In this document: positions 26,801 through 41,030 of the stretch, one piece after another
Position numbering within the stretch: the stretch's first letter is position 1
How the letters are laid out: each line of letters opens with the position of its first letter
Assembly (NCBI GenBank): GCA_963585895.1
Contig: OY757921.1
Span: 80,641,127-80,705,126 of the forward strand
DNA length: 64,000 bases
Direction: 5' to 3'
Source of the DNA: Sepioteuthis lessoniana
Taxonomy: Eukaryota > Mollusca > Cephalopoda > Myopsida > Loliginidae
The notes under the pieces: generated by a model
The model's input: only the letters and a program-made list of their open reading frames with translations
The model's database searches: none
What the model was told of the DNA's origin: nothing
Program-made: the position numbers and the translations under genes

Positions 26801-28977
26801 TTGGTCATGTAATATATCCATTTGTTGACTGAAAATTATTTCTTGATATGCTAGTGTCTTCAACAGACCATTATATGATCTTTGCTATCAGAGACACCTG
26901 GCCCTGCGCTCTCCATTTGGAGCTTGTCTCTGGGTTTGAGATGGTGGCATTAGTTGTGTTGGTTAGTTTAGAACATCAGCATTAATCAGCATATATCCTT
27001 TTTAACCTGCTTATACACACTTCCTTTGGTCAATTGGATAGAGTGTTCGCCAATAGCCCAGGAGACCAGGGTTCAATCCCAGGTCAAGTCATACCAAAGA
27101 CTCAAAAATGTTACTTGTTATCTCCTTGCTTAACATTCAGCATTATAAGGTATGTATCAAGGGTAAAGTGGAACAATCCAAGGAAAGAAGTAACGCCCTT
27201 CCCTACACCTCATTGTTGTAGCTATTGAAAAGGGAGGCTTTCAGGTCACCCTTGATTATGGTCGCCCATTTACTTTATATATATATATATATATATATAT
27301 ACATACATACAGACAGACATACATGTATACATATATATCTAGGGAAAAAATAGAAATAAATCCAATAATATAAAAATGTATAAAGATGAAAAAACCCATG
27401 GTCTTCAGAGGATAATTTTATTTTTGGATTTATTTGCCAACATTAAACATTCTGGTTTTTAGACCTTCATCAGGGCATGTGTGTTATTAAATGAAATGAA
27501 AAAGGTGAGAAAGTTTCAAAACATTCTATTTCTTTTGGTAGCATTCAGTTTTAAATTTGTGATATGTAATTAGCATTCAAAAATTCATTCATAAAAAAAA
27601 TGATAAAATTTATCATACCCAAAGATTCTTACTATATCTGTTATAGTTACTCTTCAGTGGATATATGAGTAATATCTTCTAATATTACTCATATATCCAC
27701 TGAATAGTGACTTGATAAAAATAGATTAAACAATATTGAACCTATAATTGATTTTACTTATGAACTAGAAACTAACATTGCCCAGTCGGCTGGGGCTGTA
27801 GAATTCACTGACTGCACCTCTGCAGAGGGGTAAGACCCCCCCCCCTAACAAGTGTCTTGGATATGACACTAAAAAATCTGATGGTGAGGTTCCAGCAGTG
27901 CTGGAGCTTTGGGGAATGCAGAGTACCCCTTCATTGCTATCACTCCCAGGTCTACTCTGGCCCGGAGTGGTAGTACCTGATAGGGCCCTATCTATGGGTT
28001 AAATAGAACTAACAGCATACTTATGCTAAAATGAATTGTTTGAATAAACTGAATAGCTTGAAATAGAAATGTTTTTGACAATTAAACTGTACTTACATTT
28101 AAACTGCGTGCTTATGCTTAACTGAATTATTTGAAATAGAACTGTTTTTCGACATTAAAACTGTATTTACACTTAACTGAATTGTTACATACAACTGCTT
28201 GAATAGTTTGAAATTGAAATGTTTTTGACAATTAAACTGTGTACTCATGCTAAACTGAACTGTTTTAAATAGAACAGATTATTTACATAAAAATGGATTT
28301 GGCGTTAAATAACCTACAAAGGTTGATATGCCATAAAACCCAACAAACCAAACCAAACCAAGAAACTAACAATACCTTACCTTTCTTGGACATTTTACTA
28401 ATAAATGTTAACAATAAACTAGAATTTAAAGTTCATCAGAAATCTACCAATAAAAATGACCATATACATTTTTACTAATATCATAATACCAACATAAAAA
28501 GTGAAATAATCATAAGCTTTTACCTTAGAGCTCTTAGGTTTGGTTTGGTTTGGTTTGGTTTGGTTTCTTTATTTAATGGCATATCAACCTTCATGGATTA
28601 TTCTTCTAGAAGAACAGCAGCGATGCTACTTAACCCATAGCTAGGAGGATAAGGGGTTCATACCTTTCCCAAGGGTATTTGTTCGAACTCACTTGCTCTG
28701 ATTCTGCAGTCCAGCACTGTAACAATTACACCACAAAGACACCCCCAGAAGTTTTAGGTTTTCCACCGCCAAATGTTTACATGAAAAATGTGACCAAATA
28801 GAAAATTCATTTGCACAACTACAATATCCCAAATCTTTAATACAAGATTCCAAAATAAAAGCTCTCAAAATTCCCAAACATAAATGCTCTCCAGAAATTC
28901 AAAACAATTTTTCAAACAATAACTCATTATATATATCATTTTATCCAACAATTCAACCACAAATACGTAATATTAAC

Positions 28978-29032
<55 letters not shown>

Positions 29033-31421
29033 CACTGATGTGATATGGATTATTTTTTTAGGAATGAATTTTGGAATGCTAATTACTTCACACAAATTTA
29101 AAGCAGAACACTACCAACAGAAATAGAATATCTTAAAACTTTCTCATCTTTTTCATTTCATTTAATATTTCACATATCTTGATGAAGGTCTGAAAACCGA
29201 AATGTTTAACAGTGTATGGCCATAAAAGAGAAAGCAACCAGCAATTGACGAAAGAGAAGAGAAATGAATTGACGTGACAAAAAAAATTCAAGCTATTTTG
29301 CCAATTGAAATCAGGAGGGCATGTGGTCAAAAAAGAGAAAGCAATCAGCAATTGACAAACAGAAGAGAAGTGAATTAAAATGACAAATAAGAGTCCAAGA
29401 AGGAAAAGTGACAAAAAAAACCGAAAGAAAACACACACACACAGTGGCAAATAATTCTGTAAAAAAAAATCATTCTCTGAATGTTTTTTCATCTCTGTAC
29501 ATTTTCACATACACACACTAAACATATATATATATACATACATACACACACACATATATGTGCACACACAGGAGGGCTTGAAAGTTTTCAGCCTAACCAA
29601 AAAGAAATAAATGAATGCCATAAAATACATATGCTATTCCTTGTATTTACACACATGGTACATCTTTTTTCAAATTACTTCAAGCCTTCTAAAAAATTCA
29701 ACAAAAAAAGTAATTCTCTTCTTGGTTTGGCTGAGAATGTTTCAGCACTTCCATACACACACAAACAATGGTATATCCAAAATACTCAGCCTATGATGAA
29801 TAACAAAAAGCCTTTATTTTTACACAAAGCTATTTTTAGACCAACCCATTTTTCCTTGTTAAAGCACTTTATACAGTGGTTGGGAATATCAATCATACAG
29901 AATGAACACTAAAAATTTCTGACCCCAATCCAGCCAATAACTGCATATCAAGCTATGGACTTATTTGTGCATTGTTGTATATGTGACCTGTAAAGCATTC
30001 TTATTCAGGCCTTCCTTCGTTGCCTTTTCATGTAAATGGAAGTAATCAGATGATTTGAAGCAAGAAAATCAAATCTCTTGTTGAGCCTCATTTTTTCTGT
30101 TTTGAGACTTTTGCTGTTAATCATGATTAAAATATAATGGGTTTTACTACAACTATGACAGATTATCATGGTTGATTGTACAAGCCAATATAACTAAATA
30201 CTCTCTTCACTATTGTTAGTATCTGTGGCTATACAAATGCTAATATTGGTCCTTGGTGAGTGGGGGCTGAATTAAATATCTTTCCTACCACCAAGCAACC
30301 CAATACCAGTCAGTACTAAAATAAAATGCATTCCACCTACATACTATCAACATAATTTCCTGTGTTATTAAATCTTGTAAATGAAAATATTGATATATTT
30401 GTTTAATTGATATTATCAGTGATATCACAAGTTACATAGCGAAGTACCTTTTCATTGCCATCACTTCTAGGTCCACTCCAGCCTGGAGTGGTAGCACTTA
30501 ATTGGGTCCTATCTATGGGTCAAATAGAACTAAAATGCATACTTATGCTAAACTGAATTCATTGAAATAGAACTGTTTTAATATTTAAATTGCATAATTA
30601 TACTAAACTGAATTGTTTGAAATAGAACTGTTTTGACATTTAACTGTGTGTAAACAAAAACTATACTTATACTAAAATGAATTGTTAGAAATAGAACTGT
30701 TTGACTAAACTGAGTAGCTTGAAATAAAATGTTTTTGACAAGTAAACTGTGTAATTATGCAAAACCGAATTGTTTGAAATAGAACTGTTCATTTGTATAA
30801 AAATGGATTTGGCATTAAATAACCTACAAAGGTTAATATGCCATAAAAACCCAAAAACAATCAAGTCACATAAAATCAATAAATAAATAAACTATTGCCA
30901 GATGTTTTAATATTTTTTGATTTGAAACGGTTGACTGGTAGCAAAAAAGGTGGGTCCTACTTTTTTTGTTTCCATTCACACATATATATATTTTTTTTAA
31001 TTCTTTTCTTAATTTTTTTCTTTCAGATTGTTAACTTATCAAAGCTAAAAGGAAATCTCAAGTGAAAATTAAGCTGAATAATTCATTTTTAAATTAATGG
31101 CTTGATTACTGAAAGCAGTTGCTCTTGCTTTGCCTAAAAAATGAAGTCAACTGATTTTGATATTCTTTGTGTTTTAAATTTCTCAGATACTAAAGTGAGT
31201 CAAAACTTTGACAATATTTTGGTAACACAAGGTACAATTCAGCAGTCCCAGATGTTTTTGCCAAGATCATAAAGATCACGAACTATACTGGACAGTAAAA
31301 TGCTAAGCTTGCCAGATACACTCTGCGTGCAACTCACCAGATTTATCTCAATGGGTTGAAGCATGGCCTCAAAATTCACAAAATCACAAAAATTCACTAT
31401 GCCCTGAGGGATTCTTCCCCC

Positions 31422-31460
<39 letters not shown>

Positions 31461-34400
31461 CTAAACATTGATTCTCTTCTCATAAGTTACCAAAATTAGT
31501 CTCGCTCATTTTAAGAAAAGTACAAAAGATTGCAAGTATCAAAATTTAAAATTTAGTAGCATTAAACTTTCAAAGGTAGTCTAATTCACTACTTGTAGCT
31601 CAGCCTGACAGGAAAGAAAATTTTGGCAGTTCTGTCTATCAATGATTACTTTTCGACGCATCTACACAGTTTGTTTAGAAATAATCAAGTCATTTAGTAT
31701 TAATGAAAATGGAGGTGAAGGTACCATAATAATTTTTATCCAAGAAAATGGATTCATCAACCCAATTTCAAATTCTAGATGAGTCTGTTTTAATTTCCTT
31801 TTGCAATAATGTTCTTGGGAAAGCCAAGTAATGATCTCTTCCCCGACCCCATCTATAGGTAAAATAGTAGGGCAGACTGAATTCTTTAGCTTTGGTAGGG
31901 CAACTAGTCTACATGGTTCATTCAATAAGTTTCCAGACTGTTTTTGTACAGGCATTTAAAATTGTCATAGACTCTTGAAAATTCAGTATGTTATTGCTTA
32001 TGAGATGACTGACCAATTTTTATGATTTCAGGTTCAAATGAACACCTACAGTAGGAATTGGAATACACCCTACTAAAGTCTGATTGTCACAGATGGTGAA
32101 TTTCAAAAATGCAATCTGGACATGACGACACTTAGAAGAACGATATGCAATAAAATTCTGTTTTAAACTTGGAAAAAATGCCACAGAAATGTATGGAATG
32201 CTTCAGACTGCTTTTGGAGCATCTTGCATGAATCGAGCATCAGTTTTTGAGTGGCATAAGAGATTCAAGGAAGGCACGGAGTCTGTGAGGGATAATGAGA
32301 GGTATGGGAGGAGTAAGGAAGTCAATACACCAGAGTTGATTGGCCAAAGGGTTAGGGTTAAGGTTACTATGTTGAGGTTTTAAGGGAGTTCAGGAAGAGA
32401 TTCCATCAGAAGAGGCCAGCACTCTTCAAATCGGCTCAGTGGCATTTCCACCCAAACAATACATCAGTCCACAACTCCATCCTTATCACAGACTATTTGA
32501 CCAAGATGGGTATCAACACAGTTCCTCACTGTCCCTATAGTCTAGACATTGCTCTCAGTGACATTTGGTTATTCCGTAAGCTCAGAGGCTGTTGTTATGA
32601 GACAATTGAGGAGATGAAAGAGGCTGTGATGAAGGTCATTGACACGCTCACACAAGAGGACTTCCATGGGGCCTTCCAGAAGATGTTGGAACAGTACAAC
32701 AAGTGCATTGCAGCCAGAGGAGATTACTTTGAAGGGGACTAGAGTTTCATGTGTGTACTATCAATAAAAGTGCCCATACGAAAAAAATTCAAACCAGATG
32801 AACTGTACTATAAAATTTATAATGTTACATCCTGCCCATGTTGAAGAGACTTGGTAAATATATATCTATTTGCTATGGGTAGAATAGTAGGGCAGACTGG
32901 ACTTTCTAGCCTTACCAAGGCAACCAGAACAGGAAAATATTGAATTCAAAATCTATGAAGCACTGGAGCACTATTCTTGTTATTGACCCAATCTAAAGTG
33001 TGGCTCGTTCTACTCATGTCTTTGTTATATTTTGACCTTCGACCCGGCCCAAAAATACTATTCCAAGGTGATACACCGGAAGGAAGTGACACATTCCAAT
33101 GGCCAGTAATCGAAAGAGATCGCGTGGGCGGATTAAGGCTTATGACATGGGACAAGGTGAAGGTCCCATTGTGCCACTACAGTGATGCACCGGAAAAGAG
33201 TAACCTCTGAACTGCATGACAGTTATTTCTGCTTGATGACGATTAAACATCCGATTTCAAAGATCCAGTAGGTGATCGTGTGGGCGTTGAATTATTATTT
33301 AACTCAGTTGAGTTTGGGGTGCCAAAGCAGTTGCCAGCAGAATTCCAGACAGCTAGAGACCAAATGTGGTAGGGAAGGCCACACCCGACTGAGGGGGCCC
33401 TCGGAAAGCCCTGATGGAGTAGACCCCAACATCAGGAGAACAAGAAAGACACAACGTGACAGTCATAACAGTGGGGTCAAAATATGAAGTTTATGTTCGG
33501 TCTCCAGCACCCTCTCACATGCAAACCTTGAACAACCCTTTCGAAACCCTTGCAATAAAGTGAGAGGTAAATATATTTGAAAAGAAGTCTTCCTGCGTCT
33601 TCATCCTGTGTCGTTTCTTCTTGTGTCTTCCTCTTGCGTCTTTCTGCGTGCGTCTTTATTACTGAGTCGTTATGATACGGCAAATGAGTATATAACATCT
33701 TCACCACTATAAACAAATCACCTATGTCGTTCATTTGCTTCATAATGGTCATTATTCATTTCGTGAAAAAGTAACCTACCAATGGCCATGGTATCTTAGT
33801 CTCCATCAAAGTACACCCTATCCTATTTACCAACCCCTCCGCTCGGGCAGGATATGACACAAGGTCAATTTTTAAGCGGAGTTTAACAGGTTTTAATTCA
33901 CAGTTTTCCTTCTCCTAGACTAGTTGCCTAACCAAGGCTGAAGAACCTAGTCTGTCCTACTATTTACCCATAGCTAGAGGGAGAATAATTGGATTCATAC
34001 CTTTCCCAAGGGTATTAGTGCTATGTGAAATGCAACCAGTCTCGTCCAGGATTTGAACTCATGTTGCTGTGTTCATTTCCTAAGACGAAAAATGAACATG
34101 GGGGTCTAATAAAACTATCCCAGCATCCCTTTGATTTTTTGAAACCATCAACAATGTTCTTTTTTAGAGATTAACATCAGCTATTTCATCATATTCTTCA
34201 TTTCGTTCAAGGTCTGAAATCTTCTTTTCAATGGTTATTTTAGTTTTAAGGACACTGGTTGGTTGGTTGGTTGGTTGGTTGGTTTTATGTCATGTCGATC
34301 CTTGCTGGGTTATATCTTATGCTGTTGTTAGTTTAACAATTATGGTCTCATTATATGCAATATAAAACCGTGCCTGTACAATTATTTTAAAACAGGTAAA

Positions 34401-37400
34401 CACTACATTATTTTCAACAGATCCATTTATCCTATTGATGGGATCCTAAAATATACTACTGTCTTTGATGAGCATGAACCTAATGGCAAGAAAAGGGGTG
34501 ACTCTCCAAAGCTCCAGAATTTGATGTAATGAGGTATTGAGATAATGAAATGGTTACCTGTTTAAAACGGTTGTGAAGATTTATTTTTGTACCATATATC
34601 ATCATCATCCTCATGTCGCACCAACAGCACAGATATACCTGACTCTCTCTCACCACCCTCGATTGTCAATTGCTTCTGGCAGGTCTTCAAGGCTACATCC
34701 CGTATCAGCACAGAGCTGCTGTATGTAGGTTCTAGCTAGTTGTCCTGCCTTTGCTCATCTATGTGAAGGGGTCTACTGGAGTACATCACTTATGAGTTCA
34801 TCCTTACTTCTCCAGCAGTGTCCCGCATGTCTGGTTCATCTAACTTTGATAGTTTACATGATGGGTGATAAGAGGCCGTACAGCTACTGCTTTGTGGGGT
34901 GCTTCCTCCATGACTTATTCAATATTGCTCGCAGCATTTTTGTGTAGTTGTCGTCAAGCTTTTTCTCAATACGTTTAGTTAGCGTCCACGTAGTGCATCC
35001 ATACAGCAGTATCGACTCAACCGCTGCTTGGAGGAAACTGTGTTTTATTTTATCAGTCAGGTCTGATTTCCATATGACTGATAACCTATCGATAGCTGTC
35101 CATGCCTTTGATAGTTGCGTGTTGATGTCTGTCTCGGTTGATGAGACACTGCTTCCTTATTAGATGAACTTGTCTACTAGTTTCAGAGAACTACCATTTA
35201 GTGTGGAGATGTCACCTCTTTGATTAAAGCACATATATTCCATCTTGTGTGTATTGAAATAGAGGCCTATGCCTGCAGCTGTTCGTTCCAGACTATGTAG
35301 CAGGGTTTTGGCTTGGGTAAATGAATTTGCCAGAAGTGCTATGTCGGCATAGTCGGCGTGTAATTAAAGCCAATAATTGTTGAACTGACATAAAACAACC
35401 CAACAAGGGTTGACATGCCATGAAACCAATCAAGTTAACTAAATGGTATCTCATTGCCAACTGAGTGTTCATATACGTGCAAAGTTACATCAAGGCTGCA
35501 CAACCAGTTCCCATGATATTCAAAATGATATTTCATATAGACCATATACTTATACATGTGTTAATATTTTATGCACATATATACATATACATGAATAAGT
35601 TTATGCACATACATATATGCATACATGAACACACATATATGTCATCATCATCATCATCATATCGTGCTGGCAGCACGGATATCCCTGACCCTCTCTCGCC
35701 ACTCCTCCCTATCGTTCATCGCCCTAGGCAGGTCTTCAGGACAACATCCTGTATCCTCACACAGCTGCTGAATGTACGTTCGTGCTGGTCGTCCTGCTTT
35801 TGCGCGGCCGTGTGTGGGGATCCATAAGAGTACATCTCTTATGAGTTCATCTCTGCTTCTCCAGCAATGTCCAGCATGTCTGGTTCGCCTAACTTGAATA
35901 GATTTCGTGATAGGGGGCAGGTGGCCGTACAGTTGGTGTCTCGTGGGGTGCCGCTGCCAGGACTTGTTGAGGATTGCACGCAGCATTCTTGTGTAATTGC
36001 CATCTAGTTTCTTCTCGAGCCGTTTTGTTAGCGTCCATGTAGTGCATCCATATAGCAGTATCGATGTGACCGCTGCCTGGAAGAAACTGCGTTTCATTTT
36101 ATCGGTTAGGTCTGATTTCCATATAGTCGATAGTCTATTGATAGCTGTCCATGCTTTCGTTAACCTCGTTTCGATGTCCTTTTCGGTTGATTCGACGCTG
36201 CTTCCTAGGTACGTGAATTTGTCTACTAGTTTAAGAGGGGTTCCTTCTAGAGTGGAGATGTCCCCCGTTTGGTTATAGCACATATATTCCGTTTTGTGTG
36301 CATTAACATGGAGGCCTATGCTTGCTGCTGCTCGTTCCAGGCTATGCAGAAGTGTTTCGGCTTGGTCAGGTGTATTTGCCAGTATCGCTATGTCATCGGC
36401 GTAGTCGGCGTCGGTAATTGTTGTTGCGGGATATCTTCTGCTTCTTTTCTTCGTCAGTTCGAAGCCATTCTCTTTGATTTTGTCAATCGATGTTCTAAGT
36501 ACGTAGTCTAGACAAATGATAAAGAGATACGGAGCCAGCGTGTCCCCTTGTAGTACTCCTGCTACAATGTCGAAGTATTCTGTGTCTCCATCTGGTGATC
36601 GTACTTTTACTTTAGTGTTTCTATAGAGAATCGTTATTGCCGCTACGGTTTCTTTAGGTATGCCGTACGCTAGTAGGATTTGTTCCATCTTTCCTCTGTG
36701 AATGGAGTCGAAAGCCTTGGTAAAGTCGACAACATGTTAGTCATTGGCGGAGACATGAATGCACAAATCGGGAAAAACGGAAACAACAAATACAGCCTCC
36801 ACAACACGTCAAATAGAAATGGGCAACATCTAACAGATTTCATGATAGAAAATAGATTAGCATGCCTCAATACAAACTACACATATATGTATATATACAT
36901 AATTACATGCATGTGTATATATACATATACATGCATATGTATACACACATACAAATATACATACTTATGCATATGTACACACATATACATACACATGCAA
37001 ACATGCACACACATATATATGTATATATACAAATACACACATACATATATACATACACATGCATACACATATATATGCATATTAGATGTATTATACATTA
37101 TATTAAATTAGAATATGTATCAATATTTAGATGGTCAGTTGGTTGGGTTTTATGGCATATCAACCTTTGTAGGTTATTCAACGCCAAATCCATTTTTATG
37201 CAAAGTCAGCTCTATTTCAAACAATTCAGTTTAGCATGAGTACAGAGTTTAATTGTAAAAAACAGTTCTAATTCAGTTTACTATAAGTACAGATTTTGTT
37301 TCACATTGTTAAATGTCAAAACAGTTCTATATTAAACAATTCAGTTTAGTGTAACTACAGTTTTAATGTCAAAAACAGTTCCATTTCAAACAATTCAGTT

Positions 37401-40400
37401 TAGCATAAGCACGCTGTTTAAATGTAAGTTCAGTTTAATTGTCAAAAACATTTCTATTTTAAGCTATTCAGTTTAGTCAAGCAGTTCCAATTCAAACAAT
37501 TCAGTTTAGCATAAGTATGCAGTTAGTTCTATTTAACCCATAGATAGGCCCCTATCAGTTGCTACCATTCCGGGCCAGAGTGGACCTGGGAGCAATCGCA
37601 ATGAAGGAGTGCTCAGCATTCCCCAAAGCTCCAGCATCACTGGAACCTCACCATCAGATTGTTTAGTGTCATATCCAGGACACTTGTTGGTGGGGGGCTT
37701 ACCCCGCTGCAGAGAAGTAGTTGGTGTATTCTACAGCCCCAGTCAACAGGGTAACAATATTTAGAGAGTAGCATAAAAGTCATTTATTATATAAAATTAT
37801 AAGGCCAAAACAAACAAAAATCACAGGTTTTCTTCAGAGAGAGAGAGAGATAGCGAGAGAGGGAGAGAGATAGGGAGAAAGAGAGAGAGAGAAATATTTC
37901 TCTAAACTAAACTGCTATAATTTTGATGAGCTTTTATTTCAGAGAAGAGATGGATTCAAGGGCATTATCACAAAATGAAATGCAAATAGCCTCATCCAAA
38001 ATTTGAAGCACATTTTTTATTAAATACATTCAATGAACAAAAAACAATTAACTCCTTGCAGTCTACTCTCAGCATTAAAATTTATTTCTCTGAAAAGCAT
38101 ATCAACTAGTAAAAACATAAAAATAAAAATTGGGCCACTTTCACTTTTACCAATTCAGGTTTGTCTACCAATATAAAAACTTTTTTTAATATAAAGTTTG
38201 TTCTAATCCATATGAATAATTCAGGATTTTGAAGAGATTCTTTTTAAATAACAAAGAAAAGAAAATCCTTTACAGCAATACAAGATAATTCTAAAATTCG
38301 CATCACACATTCTTCTGTAAATTTCACATGGTTTGCACTTCTCAGCCACCAAAAATTTGATAACAGACCTCTGTTCAAGTTTGAAGTACTGATTTGATTT
38401 GCAGCCATTTTGAATAGCCTCACAACAAATATGTTTGTGAGAGTAAAATAATTTTTTGCTATAACCCAATTCTAAATCATCCAGAGTTTACACTTCTGAA
38501 AAAATTTATTTTACTTTTTTGAAAAAAATTCCTTTTATTTATTGAATGACCCTCGTCATACACAAGACAATGAATAAATATAAGAATAAAATCTCCAACA
38601 GAAAGACAGAGAAATTAAGACACAAGAACTAATTTATTATTACATTCATTTTGCCTATAAGAGTTTTGTTAGACTGAAGGAAAGAAGACAATTAAAATAA
38701 ATCATCCAAAAAATGAATTGTTTGTGTTAAATTTCAATTAATGAATTATTTTGAATTCAATTGAAATAAAATATTATCTATTATTATAAAACTGATTGAT
38801 TGATTTTTGTCAATTTGTCTTGGGTTATTTTTGTCAAGAGGTTAGGGAATTGCATTTATTGAACATTCATATTTTGTGTTGTTTTTTCTTAAGAGGATTT
38901 TTTTATATGATATCAAGTATTCCTATCTAACAGATCCATTTGACCCATAGATGAGACCCTAACAGATACTACCACTCTGGGTCAGAGTGGACCTGGGAGT
39001 AATAGCAATAAAGGGGTATTTCACACTCCCCAAATCTCTAAAACTGGACCTTCACCATCAGATACAGTTTAGCGTCATATCTAGGACACCGCTTTTTGGA
39101 AGGCTCTTACCCCTTTGCAGACGATACAGTGTATTCTAAGCCCTGTTGACTGGATAAAAGAGATTTTCAGACTTTCATCAGATTATTGAATAACTTTTTT
39201 GCACTTCTGCAAAAAGGTATATTCTCTTTTCCTACTCATCGAGATGGCCATAGAATGAATTGGCTGAGACAGTATGGGAATAATAAAAATATGAATAAGT
39301 TTAATTGTCTCCTAAAAATTAGACAATAATGGTTTCAAGTATTGCGATCTGACACTAATTCATAATAATGATCTCTAGAAAAAGATTGAAGTTCTATTTG
39401 ACCCACAGATGGGACCCGAACAGGTACTACTCCTCTGAGTTAGAGTGAACTAAAGAGTAATGGTAATGAGGGGAACTCCACATTCCCCAAACTCCAATAC
39501 CAAATCCTCACCATCAGATGCAGTTTAATGTCATACCCAAGACACTAAATGATTTAAAATATTGCTATTCAACACTGATAATTCAATTAAATAATCATCC
39601 CTCGTAAAAGCTTAAACAGTTCTATTTGATCCATAAATGGAACAAATACTACCTCTCCAGATTAGACTAGACGTAGGAATAAGAGCAATGAAGGGGTACA
39701 CCACATTCCCCCAAATCCAAAATCAGATGCTGTTTAATGCCATACCAAGGACATCAAATGTAGTTAACCTTGTTCTACAGCAAGGTGCACAAGTAATTTT
39801 TTGCATATATATATATATATATATACACATAGAATGCATGAAGGTTATTGTTGAGGGAAATAGAACTGGCAAGTGCAAGTAGTGTTCAAATTCTGGACTA
39901 CACAGTTAGCATTTTACAAATGGCCTTGAGTAAGACCTGAATCAATTTTGACTCCTTAGTGTGTTCATAGGACTTACAATACACTGATTGTATCTCCTAC
40001 AGAGATGTAAGAACTCTCCAAAAGGAGGGATGCTAGATGTGACACTAATCAATCTGATGGTAAGGCTTCAGTCCTGGAGCTCTGGAGAATGTGGAGTACC
40101 TCTTCATTGCCATTTCTCCCATTTCCATTCGGAACCAGGGAGGTAGCACCTGATAAAGTCCTATCTCTGACTCAAATAAATTTTGGTTGGGTTGGGTTTG
40201 GTTTTATGACATATCAACCAATGTAGGTTATTTAATGTCAAATCTAGTTTTATACATATAAGCAGTTCTATTTCAAACAATTCAGTTTAGCATAAGTACA
40301 CAATTTAAATGTCAAAATGCTTCTATTTCAAATAATTCAGATTAGCATAAGTACACACTTTAGTTCTATTTAACCTATAGATAGGACTATCAGGTACTAC

Positions 40401-40990
40401 CACTCTGGGGTGCTCTGCATTCCCCAAAACTCCAGTATTACTGGAGCCTCACCATCAGATTGTTTTATTTCATATTCAAGACACTTATTGGAAGAGTCTT
40501 CCCCTCTGCAGAAATGTAGTTGGTGTAATGGTTATCGTCGTAGGAAATGGACACGGTGACACGAGTTCAAATTTTGGACGAGACTGATAACATTTCACAT
40601 AGCACTAATACCCTTGGGAAAGGTATGAATCCAATTATTCTCCCTCCAGCTATGGGTAAATAGTAGGGCAGACTGGATTCTTCAGCCTTGTTGGGGCAAC
40701 TAGTTTAGGAGAAGGAAAACTTTGAATTCAAACCTGTTAAACTCTGTTTAAAAACTGACCTTGTGTCATATCCTGCCTGAGCAGAGGGGTTGGTAAATAT
40801 GACACATTCAAATGGATATACATATATGTATAAACAGGATTTAGCATTAAATAACCTACAATGGTTGATATGCTATAAAACCCAACCAAACCAAATCCTG
40901 TATATTTAATATATATGTATAAAGAGGACTGAGCATTAAATAACCTACAATGGTTGATATGTCATAAAACTCAACCCAACCAATCCAAGT

Positions 40991-41030
<40 letters not shown>

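Noticed and set aside
36862-37239. Long frames rich in Tyr, His and Thr on both strands
   Set aside because: Compound CATA/CACATA microsatellite and D tail.
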